This document shows positions 30,892 through 43,301 of a stretch of DNA of 64,000 nucleotides, piece after piece. The notes beneath the pieces are model-generated. The model was not told where the DNA came from, made no database searches, and saw only the letters and a program-made list of their open reading frames with translations. This DNA is from Bathynomus jamesi (Eukaryota; Arthropoda; Malacostraca; Isopoda; Cirolanidae): positions 570,501 through 634,500 of the forward strand of contig JAJOZX010001736.1 in assembly GCA_023014485.1 (NCBI GenBank). The letters run 5' to 3'. Positions within the stretch are counted from its first letter, which is position 1. Each line of letters opens with the position of its first letter. A program made the position numbers and the translations under genes.

Positions 30892-30893
<2 letters not shown>
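30704..30893. mobile_element. Inverted pair of Penelope-like terminal repeats
   Basis: Two arms facing each other (about 30752-30812 and 30819-30880) with a spacer of under 10 bp. The right arm carries CCTGAGGATGTCATTAGACG followed by AAAGCGCTT, the usual Penelope-type end with a CTGANGA/GAAA hammerhead-like core and a GTC/GAC stem. The outer left part matches 7058-7108. TA tracts flank both sides (30643-30703 and 30894-30928). Confidence 0.7.
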
Positions 30894-30929
<36 letters not shown>

Positions 30930-30955
30930 TGTACGAGAGAGAGAGAGAGAGAGAC
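30894..30955. repeat. (TA)n-(GA)n microsatellites
   Basis: A TA tract followed by ATTGTAC and a GA tract. Confidence 0.9.
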
Positions 30956-31625
30956 AGAGCAGAAATCGCGATGAGTTGTGTGAGCTTATCCCCGTCTTTC
31001 TGCAGGAGATAGGCTAACGCAAACAAAGGAAACAATTTGACCAGAAAAGGTGTACAGAGTTCATCTGAGAGATCCACAACAAATTACTATTAATTAAAAG
31101 TAAAAACAGAATTGAGACTGAAAGGTAATAAATAAATAATAATAGATTTGAAATTATGTAATCATTCAAAAAGGGGCAGTAAAGAGAAATAATTATTATA
31201 AAATAAATACATTCAATCTGAATTAGATAAAACACCGTTGCTTCAATACGAAACAAAGTATTAACACAATATATATATATATATATATATATATACTTGC
31301 TAAAGAATTATTCATTTTAAAATTTGTCTACAAGCAGTGAAGTTATAAGTTTGGAAAGAAAGTTACAGACTAACAACGAGTACCGAAATGTGAATGATAA
31401 TGTTTTAAACCTTTCTGTACAAACTCCGCCCTTCGTTTGAAAGATAATTTTAATACCTCTATTGGACAATACAACATTTTAAAAACTGATAAAAATCCGT
31501 ACAGCACACACACACCTGAAGATTCATGTATCTGTACTTTTTCGGGGCCGATAGGAAAGAATGTTGTTTTTACCTGCAAGGCAATTTCTATTTCGTCCAT
31601 AAATTAAATATTTACTTAATTTGTT
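30956..31625. other. AT-rich spacer with short hypothetical frames
   Basis: No family recognised. A minus-strand frame at 31370-31600 has a protein-like interior (LYGFLSVFKMLYCPIEVLKL, SFKRRAEFVQKGLKHYHSH) that resembles a decayed Penelope GIY-YIG-type segment; I cannot confirm it. A (TA)n tract lies at 31268-31293. Confidence 0.3.
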
Positions 31626-31626
31626 T

Positions 31627-31630
31627 TATA

Positions 31631-31705
<75 letters not shown>
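31627..31705. repeat. (TA)n microsatellite at the array border
   Basis: Interrupted TA repeats directly abut the first base of LTR L1. Confidence 0.95.
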
Positions 31706-31708
<3 letters not shown>

Positions 31709-33478
31709 TAACCCCTCCGTCTATGGCCCTCAGTCGGTTCGGATCGACGGGGATTCTAGTTGGGAGGCAGCAACGGATATTTCTTCCCGCGATACATTTC
31801 ATCTATAACATTCTAATACTTTTCTCTCGCTATAGGGTCGACAGTTGTTAATTCTTCTCTTTCGATAATACCGTTACTTTCTCTTCGTACTAAACTTATC
31901 GACTTTACTGACTAAATTCCTGAAGAGAACAAGGCTCGAAGGAAAAGATAGAAAAACTTCTTTTACTGTAGTTTACTTCTAAAAATGTATAGGTAGTGCT
32001 CTGAATTTACAGGGGTAGAGGTTCGACCTCTTTCGACCATGGCTCAGGCCGGAATCTAAAAATTAAGGAGGCAAGGGGCCTCTGCCCCCTCCTCGCAGCG
32101 AGGCTGCTAACAAGGGAGTCTCGCAGCAGTGACCAAAGAAGAGTGCCGTAATGAAGTGAAGTCAATTTTACAAATACATGTATCATATAAGTCTAAATGT
32201 TGGGGGAAGGCAGTTGAAGGTTAATTTCTCCCCTTTTAAACACAAGATCAGATGTTTGAAATGTTCCAAATAAAAATTAAAAAAGTAAAAATAAAAACTA
32301 ATCGTATTTTTTTGGCGAGTCTTCATTTCTGAAGGCGATATCATTTCGTTGTAGTACATAAGTACAATTTAAGTACACCACTGAGAACATTTTCGTTTTG
32401 GTCTATTACAATTATGATTGCGATTATGGATTACTTCACATTCGCTTATGATTGTCCATTACAGTTCTATTAAAGTACATTCTTACATTATATATTAAGT
32501 CATTACATTCAATTACAGTTTCATTGAAGTACATTACGTCGTTTACCATTCTTACAGTGTTTTTTTATATTTATATATGGTTATAATATATGGTTATAAT
32601 ATATGGTTATTAGTACAACATAAGTACATGGGTACATACAAGGTAATTTATATACAACATCATATGTTATATTATGTTATAATATGTTATAAATTTGGAT
32701 CAGAGCGAGAGGAGATTTTTATCTCAGAAGCGTTCGACTTTGCTGTGATCAGCGAATTCGACCACTTACCCAAGCATCTATGAATATCATGCGAGGGGTG
32801 AACGCACTTGAAAAAAAAAATAAAAAAAAATACATGTGGACGTATTTTACACGCACGTAACACAATAGGTTGTGTGCGTAATATAGACACGCGTAAAATA
32901 TGGACTGATAGGTTGATAGGCATCAGTAGACAATAGGTAGGACACAACATAAATAATGATGTATAGAGAATGAAGTTTTTTTTTTTTTTTTATTAAAGAA
33001 TTTACCATATATTGAACATGAAAGATAGCCACATACCAAATGGGTGATTCAGTATTGGCGGTATAGAAACGTGAAGAGAATTAAGTTACTTTATGACGTC
33101 ATAGTTATTCACATTATGTCATACGTACAGTGTAACTGTAAGTCATTATTTGGGAGGACCTAAAAGAAACGAATTAAAGACAAAGAGTGGGTAGTATCAA
33201 GGACTAAGAAGCACAACTACGGGTTCCAATCCTGTTATATGCAATGTGTATGCATAATCTAGGGTCGAGGGTGAGATGCAAGACAATCATAATTAATTAT
33301 AATAACTTCTATAACAAATGGAAAATGGATACGACTAAACCATAGAAATGGTAGATCGTAGGGTTGTGACACAAACAAAAATAGGAAGCTACAAGTAAAA
33401 TTATTATCCAAACTCGCGTTAAGCGATTTTGGTTCTTATGTAAATATGAATATTGATTATTCATTGTTCATTTTTACA
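31706..33478 (-). repeat. LTR L1 (array border LTR)
   Basis: Plus-strand ends TGTTAACCCCTCC and TTCATTTTTACA, i.e. TG...CA LTR ends on the minus strand (TGTAAAAATG to GGGGTTAACA). It is 1773 bp. A polypurine tract (complement of 33481-33494) abuts its 5' end, and its 3' end meets the (TA)n. Confidence 0.8.
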
Positions 33479-33498
33479 TTGCTCTCCCCTTTAAAATG
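33479..33498 (-). promoter_or_regulatory. Putative polypurine tract of the LTR element
   Basis: The minus strand reads CATTTTAAAGGGGAGAGCAA directly before the LTR start TGTAAAAATG. A purine run in this place primes plus-strand DNA synthesis in LTR elements. The same site, with small variants, precedes every LTR of the array. Confidence 0.65.
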
Positions 33499-35285
33499 AT
33501 ACTTATACAATAATATAATAGGGTACAATTTATACAATACAATACAATTTAGAAAATAACATCCTAACTATATTCAAGTTAGATGACGATTTTTTCTTTA
33601 CATTACAAGTTTTATACAGAACAAGTGAGTTCGGGTGGTTGGGTACAATGCAGAGTAATCAAATTTTTAACATGACACTTGCTTAGAGGGCTATTATAAA
33701 ATATAAAAATTCAAAGATTAAAACTTTAATTTTATGCAAACAGAATAAAAGGATTAGTACGTTAATTTAGACAAACAATTAAGTTAGACAAAGAATGATA
33801 TTGTTAATTTTTTTAACAAAATTTTATTTTTCTGTGGGGAATACTACATACATAATGAATAGTCGGTAAAAGGGAAAAATATAAATTATTTTTCAAAGTT
33901 ACCCTGATCGTACAGTCTATAACTAATTTTATTGATTATTGTAGGTAAAAAAACGAATTACGTAATGGATGATGTATAGACCTGTGGTCTAGTGTGTATT
34001 TGTGTGTATTAGGTACAAATACAAAGTGTGTATCTTACAATTTTGAGGGACAGATTAGCTGAGAGGATTGTTAAATTAACTGAATAAATGCCTCAGCAAA
34101 AATTTATATATAGTAAGCAAAAATGCTTAAGACTATATAAATAGCATAATTAGCACTTATACGCAATGAAATAGTTTATTGTGATATCCAATGATTTTAG
34201 CATAAGGTTTGTATATATATATAGTATATATAGTGTGCATACGTGTGTGTGTAAACGTTTAAGGGTTATTATTATTATTATTATTATAAAATCCTTTAAG
34301 TTCAAGGTAGTATTTAAGTATTTAATTACATCAGTTACACGTATTAAGGTAATAAAAAAAAACGTACTTAGAGGACCTTACAAGTAATGAAAGTAAATCT
34401 AGTGGTATTAAAAATTAAATTTTGAAGATGGAATTAAATTCGACTAGTAACATTCCTAGCTATATATGAACTATATAACCATTAACATCAACCAGAAGTA
34501 TCAGTACGATAATTGAATTAAGAAAATTAAGAATACAAATTAAAAATAGAAATCAATTATGCATTTTAATGAACTAAACCTATAGTATACTTAAATATAA
34601 GAAAACACAACTTAACATAAATTGAGGTTATGTTCCATAGTACCAAAGAGGAATTAACCATGGTTGAACCATTTCTCTTCTTGACACTGGGTTCAACTGG
34701 GGTTGGGGTGTGAAAATAAAATAAAATAAAAAGAAAGTTTGGAGTATGACATTCGGGGGAATTGAGTGACTAAGCAGGGGGTATAAGTCTGAAATTGACA
34801 ATTTCGTCTTTTCGTGAGCACTTTGCTCTTTTTAAAAAAAAAAAGATTGCTTGTCACACTACTTAGAACAAAAATTAAGAGAGTTCAAACAAAATGGAGG
34901 AACGGCATGTTCCTCATATACATTACAATAATTATCAAAATCGTTACAACCTTTGTAAAAACTGTTATGGTTACAAATAATAAAATACATAACTATATAT
35001 TTATATAGGCAACAATGGCATGAAAAGAAGACAAATAGGTCAATTTCCTTCTTACCAAAAAAAAAAGTTAAACTAAAGAAGCAAACCGGTCAATTCTGGT
35101 TGAATTTAATTCTCTTTTAGAACAAAAAAAAAGGTTGAATTAAATTCTCTTAAATTACATTTTCTTAAACTAAATTCTCTTAAACTACAAAAAAAAAAAA
35201 ATTGAATTCAGTTGATTGCATTGAAATGACTTGGGGCTCAATACCGACTTCTTCAAAACTGACTTCTTCAAAACTGACTTCTGTA

Positions 35286-35990
35286 ATCTCTGGGGCGGTT
35301 GTCCCTCTGGATGCAACCTTCTGATTTGAAATCTTATCAGGTATTTCTATAAATCTCTGTGGCGGTTGTTCCTCTGGATACAACCTTCTGACTTGAACTC
35401 TTATCAAGTATTTCTATAAATCTCTGTGGCGGTTGACCCTCTTGGATGCAACCTTCTGACTTGAACTCTTATCAAGTATTTCTATAAATCTCTGTGACGG
35501 TTGTCCCTCTTGGATGCAACCTTCTGACTTGAACTCTTATCAAGTATTTCTATAAATCTCTGTGGCGGTTGTCCCTCTTGGATGCAACCTTCTGACTTGA
35601 ACTCTTATCAAGTATTTCTATAAATCTCTGTGGCGGTTGTCCCTCTTGGATGCAACCTTCTGACTTGAACTCTTATCAAGTATTTCTATAAATCTCTGTG
35701 GCGGTTGTTCCTCTGGATGCAACCTTCTGACTTGAACTCTTATCAAGTATTTCTATAAATCCCTGTGGCGGTTGACCCTCTTGGATGCAACCTTCTGACT
35801 TGAACTCTTATCAAGTATTTCTATAAATCTCTGTGGCGGTTGTCCCTCTTGGATGCAACCTTCTGACTTGAACTCTTATCAAGTATTTCTATAAATCTCT
35901 GTGGCGGTTGTCCCTCTTGGATGCAACCTTCTGACTTGAACTCTTATCAAGTATTTCTATAAATCTCTGGGGCGGTTGTCCCTCTGGGTT
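35286..35990. repeat. 67-68-bp minisatellite, 11 copies (I1)
   Basis: The core TCTCTGTGGCGGTTGTCCCT, then GATGCAACCTTCTGACTTGA and CTCTTATCAAGTATTTCTAT, recurs eleven times. Variants include CTCTTGG against CTCTGG and GTCCC against GACCC. Confidence 0.95.
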
Positions 35991-36249
35991 ACAACCAACT
36001 GAATCTGAAAACTGATTTGCAACTTATTTGCAATTAAAACTGACTCGAAACTACTTCGAGTATCTCTCTAAATCTATAAACTCTCTACAAACTCTCTCTT
36101 TCTTAATTTGCAAGTCAATTCAATTCAATAATTTGAAAAAAATAGTAAATAAAAATAAAAAATGTAAACAACATTTCACTCAAATGTACGCGAAGGTACG
36201 GTACTATTATGTTTGGTACATAAAATAAAATTATTCTATACTGAATATA

Positions 36250-36375
36250 ATAGTGAAATTAACTCTCTGAAATTAATTCTGTGACATTAACTCTGCGACA
36301 ATTAACTCTGTGACAATTAACTCTTTGACTTTTAACTTCTGTGACTTTTAACTTCTGACTTTTAACTGTTTCACT
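36250..36375. repeat. Short 15-18-bp tandem repeat in the internal region
   Basis: TAACTCTGYGACAAT and TTTAACTTCTGTGAC type units recur several times, here and at the same place in every internal region (e.g. 40976-41125, 50375-50515, 55279-55415). Confidence 0.8.
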
Positions 36376-36765
36376 AAAAAAAATGTATCACTGATGTATG
36401 GAATGTCCACTGTGTTTCTTGTAAATTCTGAATTGATACTCATTATTAACTTAATAATAATGACTTTTCAAGTGTTTATAAATTTCTTAAAAAAAACGAA
36501 CTCTGTACTTAACAAAATTTCTGTGGCGAAATCCTTAGAGACGTGACCTGAAGACGTGTCTTGCTGGCTACTTCTTCTTGGATGAAAACTAGGCGTGGAG
36601 AAATTGGAGTCGTGACACACCGGTTCAAGTGTGGATGTTACGAACTAGAAGTCGTGACACGCCGGTCAAATGGTGGGTTGCAACTTGTTAAACTCTTGGC
36701 TACAGACTCGCTAGACTGTTATGCTAATATCTTCTATGCGCTTGGGTGTGCTATTTTTTTTTTTT

Positions 36766-36788
36766 ATCCTGGGGCAGGGTCGTCAGAC
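36766..36788 (-). promoter_or_regulatory. Putative primer-binding region of the LTR element
   Basis: On the minus strand the sequence after the LTR end TTAACA is, in the consensus units, GTC then TGGCGACCCTGCCCCAGG. A TGG-initiated site 2-3 bases after the LTR is where a tRNA primer would anneal. The I1 copy reads TCTGACGACCC (mutated). The cognate tRNA is not determined. Confidence 0.5.
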
Positions 36789-38563
36789 TGTTAACCCCTC
36801 CGTCTGTGGCCCTGAGTCGGTTCGGATCGACGGGGGTTCTAGTTGGGAGGCAGCAACGGATATTTCTTCTCGCGATACTTTTCTTCTATAACATTCTAAT
36901 TCTTTTCTCTCGCTATAGGGTCGACAGTTGTTAATTCTTCTCTTTCTATAATACTCTGATACTTTCTCTCTTGGTACTAAACTTATCGACTTTACTGACT
37001 AAATTCCTGAAGAGAACAATGATCGAAGAAAAAGATAAAAAAACTTCTTTTACTGTAGTTTACTTCTAAAAATGCACAGGTAGTGCTCTGAATTTACAGG
37101 GGTAGAGGTTCGACCTCTTTCGACCATGGCTCAGGCCGGAATCTAAAAATTAAGGAGGCAAGGGGCCTCTGCCCCCTCCTCGCAGCGAGGCTGCTAACAA
37201 GGGAGTCTCGCAGCAGTGACCAAAGAAGAGTGCCGTAATGAAGTGAAGTCAATTTTACAAATACATGTATCATATAAGTCTAAATGTTGGGGGAAGGCAG
37301 TTGAAGGTTAAGTTCTCACCTTTTAAACGCTGATCAGATGTTTGAAAGGTTCCAAATAAAAAGTAAAAAAGTAAAAATAAAAACTAATCGGTTTTTTTTT
37401 TGCGGAGTCTTCATTTCTGAAGACGATATCATTTCGTAGTAGTACATAAGTACAATTTAAGTACACCACTGAGCACATTTTCGTTTTGGTCTATTACAAT
37501 TATGATTGCGATTATGGATTACTTCACATTCGCTTATGATTGTCCATTACAGTTCTATTAAAGTACATTCTTACATTATATATTAAGTCATTACATTCAA
37601 TTACAGTTTCATTGAAGTATATTACGTCGTTTACCATTCTTACAGTGTTTTTTATATTTATATATGGGTATAATATATGGTTATAATATATGGTTCTTAG
37701 TACGACATAAGTACATGGGCACATACAAGGTAATTTATATACAACATAATATGTTATATTATGTTATAATATGTTATAAATTTGGATCAGAGCGAGAGGA
37801 GATTTTTATCTCAGAAGCGTTCGTCTTTGCTGTGATCATCGAATTCGACCACTTAACCAAGCATTTATGAATATCTTGCGAGGGGTGAACGCACTTGAAA
37901 AAAAAAATTAAAAAAATACATGTGGACGTATTTTACACGCACGTAACACAATAGGTTGTGTGCGTAATATAGACACGCGTAAAATATGGACTGATAGGTT
38001 GATAGGCATCAGTAGACAATAGGTAGGACACAACATAAATAATGATGTATAGAGATTGAAGTTTTTTTTATTTTTTATTAAAGAATTTACCATATATTGA
38101 ACATGAAAGATAGCCACATACCAAATGGGTGATTCAGTATTGGCGGTATGGAAACGTGAAGATAATTAAGTTACTTTATGACGTCATAGTTATTCACATT
38201 ATGTCATACGTACAGTGTAACTGTAAGTCATTATTTGGGAGGACCTAAAAGAAACGAATTAAAGACAAAGAGTGGGTAGTATCAAGGACTAAGAAGCACA
38301 ACTACGGGTTCCAATCCTGTTATATGCAATGTGTATGCATAATCTAGGGTCGAGGGTGAGATGCAAGACAATCATAATTAATTATAATAACTTCTATAAC
38401 AAATGGAAAATGGATACGACTAAACCATAGAAATGGTAGATCGTAGGGTTGTGACACAAACAAAAATAGGAAGCTACAAGTAAAATTATTATCCAAACTC
38501 GCGTTAAGCGATTTTGGTTCTTATGTAAATATGAATATTGATTATTCATTGTTCATTTTTACA
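36789..38563 (-). repeat. LTR L2
   Basis: 1775 bp, same ends as L1. It shares GTTCTCACCTTTTAAACGCT with L3 only, marking a close relationship. Confidence 0.85.
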
Positions 38564-41536
38564 TTGCTCTCCACTTTAAAATGATATTTATACAATAATA
38601 TAATAGGGTACAATTCATACAATACAATACAATTTAGAAAATAACATCCTAACTATATTCAAGTTAGATGAAGATTTTTTCTTTACATTACAAGTTTTAT
38701 ACAGAACAAGTGAGTTCGGGTGGTTGGGTACAATGCAGAGTAATCAAATTTTTAACATGACACTTGCTTACAGGGCTATTATAAAATATAAAAATTCAAA
38801 GATTAAAACTTTAATTTTATGCAAACAGAATAAAAGGATTAATACGTTAATTTAGACAACGAATGATATTGTTAATTTTTTTAACAAAATTTTATTTTTC
38901 TGTGGGGAAAACTACATACATAATGAATAGTCGGTAAAAGGGAAAAATATAAATTATTTTTCAAAGTTACCCTGATCGTACAGTCTATAACTAATTTTAT
39001 TGACTACTGTAGGTAAAAAAACGAATTACGTAATGGATGATGTATAGACCTGTGGTCTAGTGTGTATTTGTGTGTATTAGGTACAAATACAAAGTGTGTA
39101 TCTTAAAATTTTGAGGGACAGATTAGCTGAGAGGATTGTTAAATTAACTGAATAAATGCCTCAGCAAAAATTTATATATAGTAAGCAAAAATGCTTAAGA
39201 CTATATAAATAGCATAGTTAGCACTTATACGCAATGAAATAGTTTATTGTGATATCGAATGATTTTAGCATAAGGTTTGTATATATATATATATAGTGTG
39301 CATACGTGTGTGTGTAAACGTTTAAGGGTTATTATTATTATTATTATAAAATCCTTTAAGTTCAAGGTAGTATTTAAGTGTTTAATTACATCAGTTACAC
39401 GTTTTAAGGTAATAAAAAAAAACGTACTTAGAGGACCTTGCAAGTAATGAAAGTAAATCTAGTGGTATTAAAAATTAAATTTTGAAGATGGAATTAAATT
39501 CGACTAGTAACATTCCTAGCTATATATGAACTATATAACCATTAACATTAACCAGAAGTATCGGTACGATAATTGAATTAAGAAAATTAAGAATACAAAT
39601 TAAAAATAGAAATCAATTAATCATTTTAATGAACTAAACCTATAGTATACTTAAAAATAAGAAAACACAACTTAACATAAATTGAGGTTATGTTCCATAG
39701 TACCAAAGAGGAATTAACCATGGTTGAACCATTTCTCTGGTTGACACTGGGTTCAACTGGGTTTGGGGTGTTAAAATAAAATAAAATAAAAAGAAAGTTT
39801 GGAGTATGACATTCGGGGGAATTGAGTGACTAAGCAGGGGGTATAAGTCTGAAATTGACAATTACGTCTTTTCGTGAGCACTTTGCTCTTTTATTAAAAA
39901 AAAGATTGCTTGTCACACTACTTAGAACAAAAATTAAGAGAGTTCAAACAAAATGGAGGGACGGCATGTTCCTCATATACATTACAATAATTATCAAAAT
40001 CGTTACAACCTTTGTAAAAACGGTTATGGTTACAAATAATAAAATACATAACTATATATTTATATACGCAACAATGGCATGAAAAGAAAAGACAAATAGG
40101 TCAATTTCCTTCTTACCAAAAAAGAAAGTTAAACTAAAGACGCAAACCGGTCAATTCTGGTTGAATTTAATTCTCTTTTACAACAAAAAAAATGGTTGAA
40201 TTAAATTCTCTTAAATTACATTTTCTTAAACTAAATTCTCTTAAACTACAAAAAAAAAAATTGAATTCAGTTGACTGTATTGAAAGGACTTGGGACTCAA
40301 AACTGACTTCTTCAAAACTGACTTCTTCAAAACTGACTTCTGTAATCTCTAGGGCGGTTGTCCCTCTGAATGCAACCTTCTGATTTGAACTCTTATGAGG
40401 TATTTCTATAAATCTCTGTGGCGGTTGTCCCTCTGGATGCAACCTTCTGACTTGAACTCTTATCAAGTATTTCTATAAATCTCTGTGGCGGTTGTCCCTC
40501 TTGGATGCAACCTTCTGACTTGAACTCTTATCAAGTATTTCTGTAAATCTCTGGGGCGGTTGTCCCTCTGGATGCAATCTTCTGACTTGAACTCTTATCA
40601 AGTATTTCTATAAATCTCTGGGGCGGTTGTCCCTCTTGGATGCAACCTTCTGACTAGAACTCTTATCAAGTATTTCTATAAATCTCTGGGGCGGTTGTCC
40701 CTCTGGGTTACAACCAACTAAATCTGAAAACTGATTTGCAACTTATTTGCAACTAAAACTGACTCGAAACTACTTCGAGTATCTCTCTAAATCTATAAAC
40801 TCTCTATAAACTCTCTCTTTCTTAATTTGCAAGTCAATTCAATTCAATAATTTGAAAAAAATTGTAAACAAAAATAAAAAATGTAAACATTTCACTCGAA
40901 TGTACGCGAAGGTACGGTACTATTATGTTTGGTACATAAAATAAAATTATTCTATACTGACTATAATAGGGAAAATAACTCTCTGAAATTAACTCTCTGA
41001 AATTAATTCTGTGACATTAACTCTGCGACAATTAACTCTGTGACAATTAACTCTGTGACTTTTAACTTCTGTGACTTTTAACTTCTGTGAATTTTAACTT
41101 CTTTGACTTTTAACTGTTTCACTAAAAAAAATGTATCACTGGTGTGTGGAATGTTCACTGTGTTTCTTGTAAATTCTGACTTGATACTCATTATTAACTG
41201 TTAATAATACTGACTTTACAAATGTTTATAAATTTCATAAAAAAAACCAACTCTGTACTTAAAATTTCTACGGCGAAATCCTTAGAGACGTGTCCTGAAG
41301 ACGTGTCTTGCTGGCTACTTCTTCTTGGATGAAAACTAGGCGTGGAGAAATTGGAGTCGTGACACACCGGTTCAAGGGTGGATGTTACGAACTAGAAGTC
41401 GTGACACGCCGGTCAAATGGTGGGTTGCAACTTGTTAAACTCTTGGCTACAGACTCGCCAGACTGTTATGCTAATATCTTCTATGTGCTTGGGGGTGCTA
41501 TTTTTTTTTTTTTATCCTGGGGCAGGGTCGCCAGAC
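38564..41536 (-). repeat. Internal region I2
   Basis: 2973 bp, non-coding; 6 minisatellite copies at 40343-40709. Nearly the same sequence as I3, including the rare TCTAGGGCGG and CTTATGAGG variants. Confidence 0.8.
40343..40709. repeat. 67-68-bp minisatellite, 6 copies (I2)
   Basis: Same unit as in I1; equivalent arrays are in I3 (45083-45448, 6 copies) and I5 (54641-55007, 6 copies). Confidence 0.95.
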
Positions 41537-41682
41537 TGTTAACCCCTCCGTCTGTGGCCCTGAGTCGGTTCGGATCGTCGGGGGTTCTAGTTGGGAGGCA
41601 GCAACGGATATTTCTTCTCGCGATACTTTTCTTCTATAACATTCTAATTCTTTTCTCTCGCTATAGGGTCGACAGTTGTTAA
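41308..41682 (+). other. Conserved but probably spurious 122-124-codon frame
   Basis: A plus-strand frame starting MLATSSWMKTRRGEIGVVTH recurs at 36561 (broken), 41308, 50705, 55608 and 62677, and is broken near 46050. The first in-frame residue is not an ATG codon in all copies. It runs antisense through the primer-binding region and the LTR end. Conservation is explained by the repeat itself; the frame is disrupted by homopolymer changes in other copies. I do not regard it as a gene. Confidence 0.3.
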
Positions 41683-43301
41683 TTCTTCTCTTTCTATAAT
41701 ACTCTGATACTTTCTCTTGGTACTAAACTTATCGACTTTACTGACTAAATTCCTGAAGAGAACAAGGCTCGAAGGAAAAGATAAAAAAAAACTTCTTTTA
41801 CTGTAGTTTACTTCTAAAAATGCACAGGTAGTGCTCTGAATTTACAGGGGTAGAGGTTCGACCTCTTTCGACCATGGCTCAGGCCGGAATCTAAAAATTA
41901 AGGAGGCAAGGGGCCTCTGCCCCCTCCTCGCAGCGAGGCTGCTAACAAGGGAGTCTCGCAGCAGTGACCAAAGAAGAGTGCCGTAATGAAGTGAAGTCAA
42001 TTTTACAAATACATGTATCATATAAGTCTAAATGTTGGGGGAAGGCAGTTGAAGGTTAAGTTCTCACCTTTTAAACGCTGATCAGATGTTTGAAAGGTTC
42101 CAAATAAAAAGTAAAAAAGTAAAAATAAAAACTAATCGGTTTTTTTTTTTTGCGGAGTCTTCATTTCTGAAGACGATATCATTTCGTAGTAGTACATAAG
42201 TACAATTTAAGTACACCACTGAGCACATTTTCGTTTTGGTCTATTACAATTATGATTGCGATTATGGATTACTTCACATTCGTTATGATTGTCCATTACA
42301 GTTCTATTAAAGTACATTCTTACATTATATATTAAGTCATTACATTCAATTACAGTTTCATTGAAGTATATTACGTCGTTTACCTTCTTACAGTGTTTTT
42401 TATATTTATATATGGGTATATATGGTTATAATATATGGTTTTAGTACGACATAAGTACATCGGCACATACAAGGTAATTTATATACAACATAATATGTTA
42501 TATTATGTTATAATATGGTTATAAATTTGGATCAGAGCGAGAGAGATTTTTATCTCAGAAGCGTTCGTCTTTGCTGTGATCATCGAATTCGACCACTTAC
42601 CCAAGCATTTATGAATATCTTGCGAGGGGTGAACGCACTTGAAAAAAAAAATTAAAAAAATACATGTGGACGTATTTTACACGCACGTAACACAATAGGT
42701 TGTGTGCGTAATATAGACACGCGTAAAATATGGACTGATAGGTTGATAGGCATCAGTAGACAATAGGTAGGACACAACATAAATAATGATGTATAGAGAA
42801 TGAAGTTGTTTTTTTTTATTAAAGAATTTACCATATATTGAACATGAAAGATAGCCACATACCAAATGGGTGATTCAGTATTGGCGGTATGGAAACGTGA
42901 AGATAATTAAGTTACTTTATGACGTCATAGTTATTCACATTATGTCATACGTACAGTGTAACTGTAAGTCATTATTTGGGAGGACCTAAAAGAAACGAAT
43001 TAAAGACAAAGAGTGGGTAGTATCAAGGACTAAGAAGCACAACTACGGGTTCCAATCCTGTTATATGCAATGTGTATGCATAATCTAGGTCGAGGGTGAG
43101 ATGCAAGACAATCATAATTAATTATAATAACTTCTATAACAAATGGAAAATGGATACGACTAAACCATAGAAATGGTAGATCGTAGGGTTGACACAAACA
43201 AAAAATAGGAAGCTACAAGTAAAATTATTATCCAAACTCGCGTTAAGCGATTTTGGTTCTTATGTAAATTGAATATTGATTATTCATTGTTCATTTTTAC
43301 A
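41537..43301 (-). repeat. LTR L3
   Basis: 1765 bp, sister of L2, with several single-base deletions in its distal half. Confidence 0.85.

Larger units (their letters stand above)
33479..36788 (-). repeat. Internal region I1 of the LTR element
   Basis: 3310 bp, the longest uninterrupted internal region because of its expanded minisatellite. AT-rich, with no retroviral protein motifs. Two 64-75-codon frames derive from AT-rich or repeat sequence. Confidence 0.75.
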
